From: Shouchella rhizosphaerae | GTDB lineage: Bacteria > Bacillota > Bacilli > Bacillales > Bacillaceae_D | Direction of reading: 5' to 3' | Assembly: GCF_900142675.1 (NCBI RefSeq) | Contig: NZ_FRBS01000006.1 | Coordinates: 186,001 to 250,000 of the forward strand | DNA length: 64,000 bases | Part shown: positions 1 through 8,951 of the stretch, one piece after another | How positions within the stretch are numbered: the first letter of the stretch is position 1 | How the letters are laid out: each line of letters starts with the position of its first letter | The notes under the pieces: model-generated | Database searches by the model: none | Seen by the model: the letters and a program-made list of their open reading frames with translations, nothing else | What the model was told of the DNA's origin: nothing | Position numbers and translations under genes: made by a program

Positions 1-1
1 A

Positions 2-1426
2 GATCAACGTATCCAGTTTAAAGAAGAGCATATTCCTTTATCCAGAGACGTTCCTTCTGGGCACAAAATTGCAATCAGAGACATCGCTGTAGGAGAAGAC
101 ATCGTAAAATACGGATTCCCTATTGGCAAAGCAAGCAAGCCAATTCAAAAAGGCGATTGGGTACACACCGATAATGTTGTAACGAAGCTATCAGGAACGC
201 TCGAATATCAGTATCAACATAAATCACAGCCGTTTCGTGTTCGGGAATCCGCAACCACTTTTGATGGGTACTGGCGCAAAAACGGGGAAGCGGGCATTCG
301 TAATGAAATATGGATTATCAATACCGTGGGCTGTATTAATAAAACAGCAGAGATTCTCGCGAAAATGGGAAATGAGGCATTTCAAGAGGAAGGGATCGAT
401 GGCATCTATCATTTTCCTCATCCCCTAGGCTGCTCCCAACTAGGCGATGATTTGCATAACACTCAAAAAATATTAGGAAGACTCGTAGAGCATCCTAACG
501 CTGCAGCGGTTCTCGTATTAGGTCTAGGGTGTGAGAACAACTTTATAGAATCGTTTAAACAGGTTCTATCAGAAATCGATAAAGAACGAGTAAAGTTTCT
601 CGCGGTCCAAGATGTCGAGGACGAACTTGAGGAAGGGCTGGATTTACTCGGGAGTCTGGTCAGCTATGCAAAAACATTTAAAAAAGAGCCTATTCCTCTA
701 TCAAAGTTAAAAGTTGGTTTAAAATGCGGAGGATCTGACGGATTTTCAGGAATTACAGCGAATCCGATGGTCGGAGCGTTTTCCGATATGCTTATCTCCG
801 CAGGAGGGACAACGATTTTGACGGAAGTGCCTGAAATGTTTGGCGCAGAGACGATTCTGATGGAGCGGGTTACGGATAAAAAGGTATTTAACGATTTAGT
901 CGATGTGGTAAATGGTTTCAAAGAGTATTTCCTTAAGTACAACCAGCCGGTCTACGAAAATCCATCTCCAGGCAATAAAAAAGGAGGCATTACAACACTG
1001 GAGGAAAAGTCACTTGGTTGTGTCCAAAAAGGTGGATTTGCCCCTGTCGTCGACGTCCTCCCTTATGGTTCTAAGGTTACAAAGCAGGGGCTGAACATCG
1101 TACAAGGGCCAGGAAACGACTTAGTATCTGTCACAAACCTTGCTGCAGCTGGTGCCCATATCGTGCTGTTCACAACAGGAAGGGGAACCCCGTTTGGCGG
1201 GCCTGTGCCAACGGTTAAAATCTCAACCAATACCGCCCTATTTGAAAAGAAGAAGAACTGGATTGATTATAACGCCGGACAGCTCATTCAAGGCAGCAGC
1301 ATGGACGATGTCAAAGAGGACTTTTTCACCTATTTGCTTCAGGTCGCTTCGGGAGAAAAGAAGACAAAAAATGAGCAGTACGGTTTTAAAGAGATCGCTA
1401 TTTTTAAGGATGGCGTGACCCTTTAA
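2..1426 (+). CDS. uxaA: Altronate dehydratase, 5' end outside window
   Basis: Removes water from D-altronate to give 2-keto-3-deoxygluconate in galacturonate catabolism. The frame is open from base 2 with no start codon in the window; 474 residues are visible against about 495 in E. coli UxaA, so roughly 20 N-terminal residues are missing. The first ~75 residues fit a SAF domain (GHKIAIRDI, KGDWVHTDN); the rest is the UxaA/GarD catalytic region with CGGSDGFSGITANP, and near the C-terminus GRGTPFGGPVPTVKISTN. The uxaB gene follows 29 bases downstream, which supports the family assignment over the related galactarate dehydratase GarD. Cytoplasmic and normally metal dependent (family knowledge). 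Confidence 0.95.
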   Translation, partial: DQRIQFKEEHIPLSRDVPSGHKIAIRDIAVGEDIVKYGFPIGKASKPIQKGDWVHTDNVVTKLSGTLEYQYQHKSQPFRVRESATTFDGYWRKNGEAGIRNEIWIINTVGCINKTAEILAKMGNEAFQEEGIDGIYHFPHPLGCSQLGDDLHNTQKILGRLVEHPNAAAVLVLGLGCENNFIESFKQVLSEIDKERVKFLAVQDVEDELEEGLDLLGSLVSYAKTFKKEPIPLSKLKVGLKCGGSDGFSGITANPMVGAFSDMLISAGGTTILTEVPEMFGAETILMERVTDKKVFNDLVDVVNGFKEYFLKYNQPVYENPSPGNKKGGITTLEEKSLGCVQKGGFAPVVDVLPYGSKVTKQGLNIVQGPGNDLVSVTNLAAAGAHIVLFTTGRGTPFGGPVPTVKISTNTALFEKKKNWIDYNAGQLIQGSSMDDVKEDFFTYLLQVASGEKKTKNEQYGFKEIAIFKDGVTL

Positions 1427-1455
1427 CGCTCATCAAATAAAAAGGGGACCTCTAA

Positions 1456-2985
1456 ATGGAACAATTATCAAAAAAATTCATAGCTCACAATCAAGCTAAA
1501 AAGCAGCTCCTACAGGACGCAAACGAAGCTTGCAACGCGCATTTGCCGGAGCGTATCATCCAGTTTGGCGAGGGGAATTTTTTGCGCGGCTTTGTCGATT
1601 GGATGATTCATACGTTGAATAAAAAGGGCTTGTTTAATGGCTCGATTGTAGCGATACAGCCGACTCCACACGGTAAAGTAGTGCCTAAATTAAACGCACA
1701 GGACGGGTTGTATACGTTGGCGCAGCGGGGAATGTTGAATGGAACAGAGGTAGATGAAAGGGAGATTGTGACGTCGATCAGCAGGGGGATTAACCCTTAC
1801 ACAGATTGGCAAAAGGTTCTTGAGGTAGCAGAAAACATAGACGTTCGTTTTATGTTCTCCAACACCACTGAAGCTGGATTGACGTATTTGCATGAGGAGT
1901 ACGACAAGGCACGCTCTCCCCTGTCTTTTCCAGGAAAAGTGGCCGCTTATCTCTATCACCGCTTTCAAACGTTCCAAGGTGCGAAGGAAGCGGGCATGAT
2001 CCTATTTCCTTGTGAGCTATTGGACAACAACGGGCAACTGCTAAAGGAAATTGTTATTAGGCTGGCAACGGAATGGGGCTTCCCTCGATCCTTTATAGAC
2101 TGGGTCGACCAGCATAACCAGTTCTGCAATACGCTTGTAGACCGTATTGTCACAGGCTTTCCTCGGGAAGGGATTGAGCAGTTTAATCAAGAGCTAGGCT
2201 ATGAGGATACTCTTTTAACCACTTGTGAACCGTTTCATTTATTCGCGATCGAAGCCAAACCGGAAATAGCGGCACAGTTGCCTTTCGAGAAGGCTGGATT
2301 AAACGTCCATTGGAAGCCTGTAGCTCCATTTCGAGAGCTGAAGGTGCGAATTCTTAATGGCGCCCACACCATGATGTTTGCGGCGGCGTATCTATCTGGC
2401 CTGGATACCGTTAAGGAAGCAATGGAGGATGAGGAACTCCAGCAATTTATCCGAACAGGCGTTTACGAAGAAATTTTGCCTTTGCTTCATATCAATGAAG
2501 AGGAAAAGATCCGCTTTGCAGACGCTACATTCGAAAGGTTTAGCAATCCGTTTAATCAGCACAAGCTATTAGACATTTCATTGAACTCCATCTTTAAATG
2601 GAAAACTAGGATACTGCCTTCTCTTCTCGAAGCGGTAAGGAAAAACAATGCGCTTCCAGCAGCTTTAACCTTTTCACTAGCCGCTTTATACGTCTTTTAT
2701 CGTCCTGATCATGTGAAGGACCATGTATGGTTTGGCAAACGCGGGGATACTGTGTATCCGATTAAAGAGAATGAAAAAACGCTTCGTTCCATTCAAATTC
2801 TGTCCGATCATAATGGAGAGGATTTGCAGCGTACAATTCATGCATTTCTTAGCAATCAGCAGCTTTGGGAGACCGATTTAACCGCTGTCCCACAATTGGC
2901 GGAAACCGTTACGTTCCATGTGCAGAATATAGGAGAACATGGGATGAAAGCTGCATTACGATCATTCATGGAAAATAGAGTTTAA
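1456..2985 (+). CDS. uxaB: Tagaturonate reductase (altronate oxidoreductase)
   Basis: NADH-dependent reduction of D-tagaturonate to D-altronate, the step before UxaA. The 509-residue product belongs to the polyol-specific long-chain (mannitol) dehydrogenase family: an N-terminal nucleotide-binding part (IIQFGEGNFLRGFVDWMI, near residues 33-52) and the family's K-x4-N-x2-H active-site signature in KVRILNGAHTMMF near residue 300. AAGGGGACC lies upstream of the ATG. It follows uxaA in the same direction and is closed by a strong terminator, so it is the last gene of the hexuronate operon. Length and motif fit UxaB better than the fructuronate reductase UxuB, and the uxaA partner settles it. Confidence 0.94.
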   Translation: MEQLSKKFIAHNQAKKQLLQDANEACNAHLPERIIQFGEGNFLRGFVDWMIHTLNKKGLFNGSIVAIQPTPHGKVVPKLNAQDGLYTLAQRGMLNGTEVDEREIVTSISRGINPYTDWQKVLEVAENIDVRFMFSNTTEAGLTYLHEEYDKARSPLSFPGKVAAYLYHRFQTFQGAKEAGMILFPCELLDNNGQLLKEIVIRLATEWGFPRSFIDWVDQHNQFCNTLVDRIVTGFPREGIEQFNQELGYEDTLLTTCEPFHLFAIEAKPEIAAQLPFEKAGLNVHWKPVAPFRELKVRILNGAHTMMFAAAYLSGLDTVKEAMEDEELQQFIRTGVYEEILPLLHINEEEKIRFADATFERFSNPFNQHKLLDISLNSIFKWKTRILPSLLEAVRKNNALPAALTFSLAALYVFYRPDHVKDHVWFGKRGDTVYPIKENEKTLRSIQILSDHNGEDLQRTIHAFLSNQQLWETDLTAVPQLAETVTFHVQNIGEHGMKAALRSFMENRV

Positions 2986-2994
2986 GTAGGAAGT

Positions 2995-3040
2995 AAAACC
3001 GTCCCTTTCTCCAGTTTGGTTAGAGAGGGGCGGTTTTATT
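2995..3040 (+). terminator. Rho-independent terminator after uxaB
   Basis: Sixteen-base arms (2995-3010 and 3022-3037) pair through AAAACCG and AGAGAGGGG with two G-U pairs around an 11-base loop, and the descending arm ends in a T run. It ends the hexuronate operon. Confidence 0.9.
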
Positions 3041-3242
3041 ATGCCCGCTGTATCGATTGTCTTATGTGGTTCCTTCTTTCATCCACTAAATCATGCTCTT
3101 CTGCTTGAGTGCGTCTAAATTGACCAGTGGCAAAATTTATTAGAAGAATGGATGAAATTACTAGAAATGAAGCTGAATCAACCATGATAAAATAAACATG
3201 GAGATAAATCGATTTATAGGTTATTCTTATCATCTCCTTTTA

Positions 3243-3256
3243 TGACAGCGCTTACT
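3243..3256 (+). promoter_or_regulatory. Candidate cre (CcpA) box
   Basis: TGACAGCGCTTACT matches the ideal palindrome TGAAAGCGCTTTCA at 11 of 14 positions and lies 79 bases before the PRD regulator start. CcpA control of a PTS operon is expected in Bacillaceae. The stretch 3041-3242 holds nothing I can call a gene. Confidence 0.5.
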
Positions 3257-3273
3257 TCCTAATCATTTAGGAA
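3256..3273 (+). promoter_or_regulatory. Inverted repeat, candidate operator of the PRD regulator
   Basis: TTCCTAA-TCAT-TTAGGAA is a perfect 7-base inverted repeat with a 4-base spacer, touching the candidate cre box and about 60 bases upstream of the regulator gene. The position suits self-regulation or activation of the operon; this is inference from symmetry and place. Confidence 0.4.
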
Positions 3274-3334
3274 ATAGGATAGCCTAGCAGGAGAAGGCGA
3301 GCCCAACTATAGTGAGAATTAGGAGGTGGTCGCA

Positions 3335-5161
3335 TTGAAGAAACGGCATGCCAGACTGCTCCAATTATTAAAAGAAAAGGAGGGGCGTTTTTTGTCAGGC
3401 CGGGAGCTAGGCGAACAGCTAGGCGTAAGCGACCGGACGATTCGCAATGACATTCGCATTTTGAATGAAGACTATTTAATCAATGCAGAAATTGTTTCCA
3501 ACAATCGCCTTGGATATAAATTGAGAGGGACATTAACGCAGTTTAACAAGCGCTCTCATTTAGATTTAGATTACCATAAACGGGCTTTTCAGCTTGTCAA
3601 AGAATTGCTTGATGCAAATGGATGGATGAGCTATGACAAGTTTGCGGAAACCCATTTCGTCTCCCCGCAAACGATCCATAGTGATGTGATGAGGATGTCG
3701 GAATGGCTGAAGCAGTATGACCGAAAAGCCATGTTTGAAACAAAGCCTTTTTGTGGAATTCGCTTGCTTGGGAACGAGCAAGATAAACGGATGTTGTTGA
3801 CAAGTTTGTTCAACAATGAATTTGCTGCAAAGCAAGAAGCAATTTCACAAATGACAACGGCCTTTTCAGGATGGCATACGCCGCAAAGCATTGCCGATAT
3901 AGGCAAAAAGTTAAGCGATGTTTTAGATGCAAATAGCATCTATGTGTCGGCCAGTGTCTGGGCAAAGTTATTGGCTGTAGTGCTTGTCGCTGTGCACCGC
4001 GGAAAAACGCATGAATTAAGCACAAACAAGAGCGCGCAAGCAGGAGCAAACTGGAAACTGGCTGAACAAATAGCGAATGCGATTGGTTGGCCATGTTGCC
4101 CCGATGGGGAACTTGCTTATCTTGCTTCTAATTGCATCGCCTTCAAGTTGCTTCCGATCCAAAAAAACGGCAACACAGCCGCTTCTGAACGGCTACAGGC
4201 GGCCTGCTTAGCAGGGTTGTCGTTACTCGAGAAGCAGTACGGCGTCGATTTAATAGGCGACCAAAAGCTGCTAAGGCATTTAACGTTGCATTTGCAAAAT
4301 ATGTTGTCCGTATTACAAGACCAATATGAAATCGAAGCTCCATCGTTATCGATGATTAAAGCCCAATACATTCATGCGTTTCAGATGGCGGTTGTCTTTG
4401 CTGAGGAACTAGGAGAAAAGTTGTCTATTTCCGTTCCTGAAGCGGAAGTAAGCTACTTAGCTCTTCATTTGCAGGCGGCAATTGACCGAATGGAACGAAA
4501 GCCAATCCGTGTTCCTTTAATTAGCACAAAAAGTTTGGCTATGACCACACTAATGAAACAAAAAGTGGAACAAGCGTATCCGCAAGTGTCGATTCAGGAA
4601 ATTTATATTCCTTATGCTCCTTCTGCAGTGCCCCGCGATGCCGCGTTTGTACTGACAACGTCCAAGGAGCTCAAGACACAGCATAAGACATTGTATATTG
4701 AAGGCGATTTCATCACAAAAGAAGATATTGCCCGCATTAAGGAATGCTTAACTTACGGGATTTTGCAGGCACGCGTTACCGAAGATTGCTTTTTCCGTTT
4801 AAATGGGCAGACAAAAGAAGAGCTGCTGCGCTTGCTTGTGAAAAAGGCAGGAGCCGAAGTGTACTTGCCATCGATTGAATCGAGGGAGCAATTGTCTGCA
4901 ACAGACATTGGCAACCGCATGGCTGTGCCCCATCCGCTTATTTCAATCGATGCCCCGGAAACAAAAATTTTTGTTGGCATGAACAGCCGTGCCGTCCAAT
5001 GGGGAGAGCGGACAGTCCAAATGGTGTTCTTGCTATTGGTGAGTGAACGGGACACCGTGTTGTACGAATCAATCTTTCGCGAAATTTATCAACTTAGTAA
5101 AACGGCACGTCTTCAAGACATGAAGTCGTACCAAGGATTTCGGAATAGTTTGTCATTATAA
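3335..5161 (+). CDS. PRD-containing PTS-dependent transcription regulator (MtlR/LicR/ManR type)
   Basis: Sugar-responsive regulator whose activity is usually set by PTS phosphorylation of its PRD and EII-like domains. N-terminal helix-turn-helix (SGRELGEQLGVSDRTIRNDI), a second winged helix near residues 90-140, two PRD domains (conserved histidines in VAVHRGK, LTLHLQNM and LALHLQAA), an EIIB-like segment and a C-terminal EIIA-like domain with MAVPHPL. The EIIB-like part reads PLISTKSLAMTT where a phosphorylatable Cys is normal, so that site seems lost. I chose the TTG at 3335 because AGGAGG at 3321 lies 8 bases before it; an upstream in-frame GTG overlaps the SD. The first gene of the aldolase/PTS operon, 21 bases before the next gene, so it probably controls that operon. 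Confidence 0.85.
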   Translation: MKKRHARLLQLLKEKEGRFLSGRELGEQLGVSDRTIRNDIRILNEDYLINAEIVSNNRLGYKLRGTLTQFNKRSHLDLDYHKRAFQLVKELLDANGWMSYDKFAETHFVSPQTIHSDVMRMSEWLKQYDRKAMFETKPFCGIRLLGNEQDKRMLLTSLFNNEFAAKQEAISQMTTAFSGWHTPQSIADIGKKLSDVLDANSIYVSASVWAKLLAVVLVAVHRGKTHELSTNKSAQAGANWKLAEQIANAIGWPCCPDGELAYLASNCIAFKLLPIQKNGNTAASERLQAACLAGLSLLEKQYGVDLIGDQKLLRHLTLHLQNMLSVLQDQYEIEAPSLSMIKAQYIHAFQMAVVFAEELGEKLSISVPEAEVSYLALHLQAAIDRMERKPIRVPLISTKSLAMTTLMKQKVEQAYPQVSIQEIYIPYAPSAVPRDAAFVLTTSKELKTQHKTLYIEGDFITKEDIARIKECLTYGILQARVTEDCFFRLNGQTKEELLRLLVKKAGAEVYLPSIESREQLSATDIGNRMAVPHPLISIDAPETKIFVGMNSRAVQWGERTVQMVFLLLVSERDTVLYESIFREIYQLSKTARLQDMKSYQGFRNSLSL

Positions 5162-5182
5162 CCTTAACTTGGAGGAAACTAT

Positions 5183-6058
5183 ATGCTTATCACGATGAAA
5201 GAATTGCTTAAAGTCGCATATGAACAAAAATTTGCAGTCGGCTCCTACAATGTTTCTAATAGCGAATTGCTATCCGCCATTATTGAGACGGCAGAGGAAG
5301 AAAAATCGCCAGCAATCTTACAAATCCATCCTAATGAGTTGGCGCTTATAGGCAATGAGTTTATCGCTTACGCCAGAGAAGCAGCACACCGTGCTCGCGT
5401 GCCAATCGTGATCCACCTCGACCATGGGGCGACATTGGCTGATATTGCCCAGGCGATCCAAAATGGCTATACATCGGTGATGATGGATGCATCCCATTTG
5501 CCGTTTGAAGAAAATATTGCCTTGACGAAACAAGCGGTTGAAATAGCCCACTCAGTCGGTGTTTCCGTAGAAGCCGAGCTAGGAACAATCGGCAACAATG
5601 ACGGCAGCTCTGAAGGAGGCGCAGACCAAATTCTTTACACTGAACCAGATGAAGCACGGGAATTTGTTGAACGTACTGGCTGCGACACACTTGCCGTCGC
5701 GATTGGCACATCTCATGGATTCTATCCAAAGCATATGAAGCCAAAAATCCAACTGGACCGGCTGGAGAAAATCAATGAGTCAGTAGGCATCCCATTAGTC
5801 CTCCATGGCGGCTCGGATAACCCAGATGAGGACATCCGCCAATCGACACAATTAGGGGTAGCAAAAATCAACCTCTCTAGCGATATGAAACGCGCCTTTT
5901 TCAACCAGTTGCGCCAAACGCTCCAAGAGAAACCACACGATTTTGAACCGGACGTGTTAATGCCTGAAGCCCGAGAAGCGGCGAAAGCAGTGTTGCGCAA
6001 AAAAATGGCGCTTTTCGGTTCAACAGGCAAAGCACCGTTGTACAAGCTCAGTGAGTGA
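5183..6058 (+). CDS. Class II ketose-bisphosphate aldolase (GatY/KbaY/FbaA family)
   Basis: A zinc-dependent aldolase that would cleave a ketose 1,6-bisphosphate (or a ketose 1-phosphate) to dihydroxyacetone phosphate and an aldehyde. The 291 residues show the family landmarks: HLDHG with Asp80 and the zinc ligand His81, AELGTIGNNDG with a conserved Glu, the zinc ligand His in GTSHGFYPKH, and LHGGSDNPD. GGAGG sits 7 bases before the ATG. Substrate cannot be told from sequence; tagatose- and fructose-type enzymes look alike. Placement directly before a fructose-type PTS suggests it splits the phosphorylated product of that transporter, but no 1-phosphofructokinase-like gene is present in the operon. 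Confidence 0.88.
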   Translation: MLITMKELLKVAYEQKFAVGSYNVSNSELLSAIIETAEEEKSPAILQIHPNELALIGNEFIAYAREAAHRARVPIVIHLDHGATLADIAQAIQNGYTSVMMDASHLPFEENIALTKQAVEIAHSVGVSVEAELGTIGNNDGSSEGGADQILYTEPDEAREFVERTGCDTLAVAIGTSHGFYPKHMKPKIQLDRLEKINESVGIPLVLHGGSDNPDEDIRQSTQLGVAKINLSSDMKRAFFNQLRQTLQEKPHDFEPDVLMPEAREAAKAVLRKKMALFGSTGKAPLYKLSE

Positions 6059-6074
6059 AAGGGGAAATAGGCCA

Positions 6075-6539
6075 ATGAAGCTAGCGGAGTTATTGCATAA
6101 AGATGTGATCAATCTTGATTTAAGCGCGACCTCGAAAGAAGACGCGATTAAAGAATTAATTGATTTGCTTGATGAGAATGGGGCCATCGAATCAAAAGAA
6201 GGCTTTGAAAAAGATGTATATGAGCGGGAAGCTCAAGGCATGACGGGGATTGGCGGCGGGGTCGCCATTCCCCATGGCAAGTCGGATGCTGTTCGCCACA
6301 CAGCGATTGCCATCGGCCGGACGAAACAGCCAATTGGTTGGGAAACGTTAGACGGAAAACCGGTTCAGGCGATTATCTTGTTTGCGGTACGCAAAGAAGA
6401 TGAGGGCAATCTTCATTTAAAGCTTCTGGCCAAAGTAGCTGGTGCGCTTGCCCGCGATGAAGTGTGTGCCGCATTGCTTGAATCGAACTCAAAAGACGAC
6501 ATTATACAGGCATTTGATGAACAGGAGGGAGAATCATGA
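6075..6539 (+). CDS. PTS EIIA, fructose family
   Basis: Accepts phosphate from HPr and hands it to EIIB. The 154-residue protein is a free-standing PTS_EIIA_2 domain; the phosphorylated histidine is His67 in GVAIPHGKS. I chose the ATG at 6075 rather than an in-frame GTG overlapping the end of the aldolase gene, since family members begin with a short lead into the LLHKDVINLDL segment. It overlaps the EIIB gene by four bases (ATGA), which points to translational coupling. The three EII domains are separate genes here, unlike the fused FruA of many bacilli. Confidence 0.9.
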   Translation: MKLAELLHKDVINLDLSATSKEDAIKELIDLLDENGAIESKEGFEKDVYEREAQGMTGIGGGVAIPHGKSDAVRHTAIAIGRTKQPIGWETLDGKPVQAIILFAVRKEDEGNLHLKLLAKVAGALARDEVCAALLESNSKDDIIQAFDEQEGES

Positions 6540-6853
6540 AAATTGTTGGTGTTGCGGCTTGTACGGCAGGAATTGCCCATACATTTTTAGCGAAAGAAAA
6601 GCTTGTAAAAGCGGCACAAGAAGCAGGGCACGAAGTAAAGATTGAAACACAAGGGACGATCGGCACGGAAGATGAGTTGACAGCAAACGAGATCAAGGAA
6701 GCGGACGTCGTCATCATTGCAGCAGACATTAGCATATCGGGGCGCGATCGTTTCAAAGAGAAAAAAGTCATCCGCATCCCGACACATATTGCCATCAAAT
6801 CGCCAAAGCAGCTCATCAAGAAAATCGAAGCTGAATTGAACGCAAACGTGTAA
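6536..6853 (+). CDS. PTS EIIB, fructose family
   Basis: A 105-residue PTS_IIB_fruc domain. The phosphorylation site is Cys9 in VAACTAGIAHTFLA, matching the family pattern of Cys followed by x-x-GIAHT. It passes phosphate from EIIA to the incoming sugar at the membrane with the EIIC encoded 14 bases downstream. GGAGGGAG lies before the ATG, inside the end of the EIIA gene. Confidence 0.92.
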   Translation: MKIVGVAACTAGIAHTFLAKEKLVKAAQEAGHEVKIETQGTIGTEDELTANEIKEADVVIIAADISISGRDRFKEKKVIRIPTHIAIKSPKQLIKKIEAELNANV

Positions 6854-6867
6854 AGGGGAGAAGCAGC

Positions 6868-7953
6868 ATGAAATCAATCGGCTTGACGATTAAAAAACAT
6901 CTGTTGACTGGTATTTCCTATATGATCCCACTGATTGTTGCGGCCGGCTTGTGCATTGCTTTAGGGCAAATCTTCGGAGGAGCCGATGTCGCCAACCATG
7001 AAGGAACGATCCCCTTTTACTTGAACCAAATTGGCGGTTGGGGCATGACGCTCGTCGTTCCCCTTTTTACAGCAGCGATTGCCATGTCGATTGCCGATCG
7101 CCCCGCTTTCGCCCCTGGCCTCGTCATTGGCTTTATTGCCAATGAAATCCAGGCCGGTTTTATCGGCGGCATACTCGGCGGCTTTTTAGTAGGTTATGTC
7201 GTGTTGGCAATTAAAAAGTATGTGAAAGTGCCAAAGAGCATGATTGGTCTGATGCCTGTCATGATTATTCCTTTAATTGCAACCGCTTTCTCTGGTTTGC
7301 TCATGTTGACAATCATTGGCCAGCCCATTGCCAGCATGCAAAACTCACTGCTAGGTCTGTTGCAATCAATGGAAGGTGGTTCGCGCTTCTTTATGGGGAC
7401 GATCCTCGGCGCAATGTCCAGTTTTGACTTCGGTGGCCCTGTCAACAAAACGGCCTCGTTATTTGCCGATGGGCTGCTTGTAGAAGGCATTTATGAACCA
7501 GAAGCAGTAAAATTCATTGGCTCCATGGTGCCTGTCTTCGGTATTGCTCTATCTTTCCTATTTACAAGATACAAATATACAAAAGCAGAAAAAGAAACAT
7601 TAAAAGCAGCCGTGCCAATGGGCATTTGCATGATTACCGAAGGGGTTATCCCAATTGCTGCGCGGGACTTGATCCGCGTTGTCGCTTCGTGCTCATTTGG
7701 CTCAGCAATTGCCGGCGGGCTTTCGATGGTATGGGGAGTCGGAAGCACTGTGCCACATGGCGGTTTGTTTGTGGTACCACTGATGATTGAACCTTGGTAC
7801 TTTGTGTTAGCGCTTGCCATCGGCAGCCTCATTACCGGTACGATGTTGTCATTGTGGAAACCGGCAGTCAAACAAGAGGAAGAGGCAATGGAACAAGAAC
7901 CTGAAGAGGAGGAAGTCGACCTTGACGACTTCAGCTTGACGAAGGGGTTGTAA
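6868..7953 (+). CDS. PTS EIIC, fructose family permease
   Basis: The membrane channel of the system. Its 361 residues contain about nine hydrophobic segments, starting with HLLTGISYMIPLIVAAGLC and including the family motifs FDFGGPVNKTA and GICMITEGVIPIAARD (the ITEG signature). The C-terminus is an acidic cytoplasmic tail (EEEAMEQEPEEEEVDLDD). Which sugar it carries is not visible; fructose, mannose or a rarer ketose/aldose are possible, and the neighbouring lyxose isomerase-like gene argues for something other than plain fructose. Confidence 0.9.
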   Translation: MKSIGLTIKKHLLTGISYMIPLIVAAGLCIALGQIFGGADVANHEGTIPFYLNQIGGWGMTLVVPLFTAAIAMSIADRPAFAPGLVIGFIANEIQAGFIGGILGGFLVGYVVLAIKKYVKVPKSMIGLMPVMIIPLIATAFSGLLMLTIIGQPIASMQNSLLGLLQSMEGGSRFFMGTILGAMSSFDFGGPVNKTASLFADGLLVEGIYEPEAVKFIGSMVPVFGIALSFLFTRYKYTKAEKETLKAAVPMGICMITEGVIPIAARDLIRVVASCSFGSAIAGGLSMVWGVGSTVPHGGLFVVPLMIEPWYFVLALAIGSLITGTMLSLWKPAVKQEEEAMEQEPEEEEVDLDDFSLTKGL

Positions 7954-7956
7954 GTA

Positions 7957-8475
7957 GTGGATATGGAAACGGCAAAGCAAAAAACACGAGAAGCCCTTGA
8001 AGAACAAGGGTTTCTCTTAACGGACCAAGAAGCGGACACTATTGAAGTTGCTGACTTTGGGCTAGGGCGCCTTGAGCAAAGCGGTTTGCAACTGTTCACT
8101 TATGTAAACAGCCCGCGCTACTGTGCCAAGGAATTGGTGCTGTTCCCGAACCAAACGTGCCCAGAACATAAACACCCACCCCGGCCAGACGGCACCCCTG
8201 GAAAAGAAGAAACATTCCGCTGCCGCTTTGGCTGTGTCCATCTATTTGTTGAAGGGGAGGCAACGGACGATCCAAGTGTCCATCCGCCAGCTGAAGATGC
8301 TAGTTATTATACAGCCGCTAACAAAATTGTGCTCCTGCCAGGGGAACAATATACGATTCCGCCAAACACGCGCCACTGGTTTCAAGCAGGGCCCCAAGGG
8401 GCAATCATAAGTGAATTTTCTTCCCACAGCGACGACGCCAGTGACATCTTTACCGATCCGCGTATTACACGATAA
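7957..8475 (+). CDS. D-lyxose ketol-isomerase-like cupin (YdaE family)
   Basis: Isomerises D-lyxose to D-xylulose, and in characterised relatives also D-mannose to D-fructose. The single cupin domain has the expected Mn ligands: His71 and His73 in EHKH, Glu84 in GKEETF and His140 in PNTRHWFQAG. At 172 residues it is close to B. subtilis YdaE. Start is GTG at 7957, nine bases after AAGGGG; an ATG two codons later is too far from the SD. Three bases separate it from the EIIC stop, so it is the last gene of the operon. In a PTS setting the true substrate may be a phosphorylated sugar, which is inference. Confidence 0.82.
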   Translation: MDMETAKQKTREALEEQGFLLTDQEADTIEVADFGLGRLEQSGLQLFTYVNSPRYCAKELVLFPNQTCPEHKHPPRPDGTPGKEETFRCRFGCVHLFVEGEATDDPSVHPPAEDASYYTAANKIVLLPGEQYTIPPNTRHWFQAGPQGAIISEFSSHSDDASDIFTDPRITR

Positions 8476-8513
8476 CGCGAACGGCCAACAGCTTTAAGTT
8501 GCTGTATGTAAGC

Positions 8514-8558
8514 ACACGCCCCCTTTAAGCAGCGTTTATTACTGCCTGAAGGGGGTGT
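8514..8558 (+). terminator. Long hairpin, probable terminator of the PTS operon
   Basis: ACACGCCCCCTT and AAGGGGGTGT plus GCAG/CTGC pair over a small internal loop around about 9 unpaired bases. The T run that follows is weak (CGGGTTT), so termination may be partial. Confidence 0.65.
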
Positions 8559-8682
8559 CGGGTTTAACAGGCCAGAGGGACTTTAAGTAGAACCAGCAGC
8601 AGCGTTGAAAGGAAAAATATTGAATTTCTAACTCGCTTCATGTACCCTTTTCTTAACGAGTAGAACGGGAAAGGGGTTTCTC

Positions 8683-8949
8683 ATGTATAGACTTTTGGTC
8701 ATGCCGATCCTGGCACTTGCGTTAGTTGGCTGCACCGAGTCAAAAGATACTCCACAAACCACAAACACCTCTCAACCAACAAACACGCCTCAACTGCTAC
8801 GGGAAACGATACTGAACCCACATGTCATTCACCTTGATCCTAAAGATATTCCTGATACAAATGGATTGGAGTATGTTGAGGCCGAATCTCATCCGTCTTA
8901 TGTTGACCCTGATACAGGGCATACGATCCATTTAGAAAGGGATGGGTGA
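8683..8949 (+). CDS. Small lipoprotein, function unknown
   Basis: An 88-residue exported protein: a short hydrophobic signal ending in the lipobox LVGC (Cys17), then a Thr/Gln/Asn-rich linker and an acidic tail with Pro-rich patches. GGGAAAGGGG sits 6 bases before the ATG, so the start is firm. I do not recognise a family. Its stop codon is only two bases from the stop of the convergent pdxR gene, with no terminator between them, so the two transcripts must overlap. Confidence 0.7.
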   Translation: MYRLLVMPILALALVGCTESKDTPQTTNTSQPTNTPQLLRETILNPHVIHLDPKDIPDTNGLEYVEAESHPSYVDPDTGHTIHLERDG

Positions 8950-8951
8950 AT

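Noticed and set aside
3039-3233. Minus-strand 64-codon frame with a hydrophobic stretch and a charged tail
   Set aside because: AAAGGAG directly abuts its ATG with no spacing, it overlaps the uxaB terminator, and no promoter is visible; a small membrane protein cannot be excluded.
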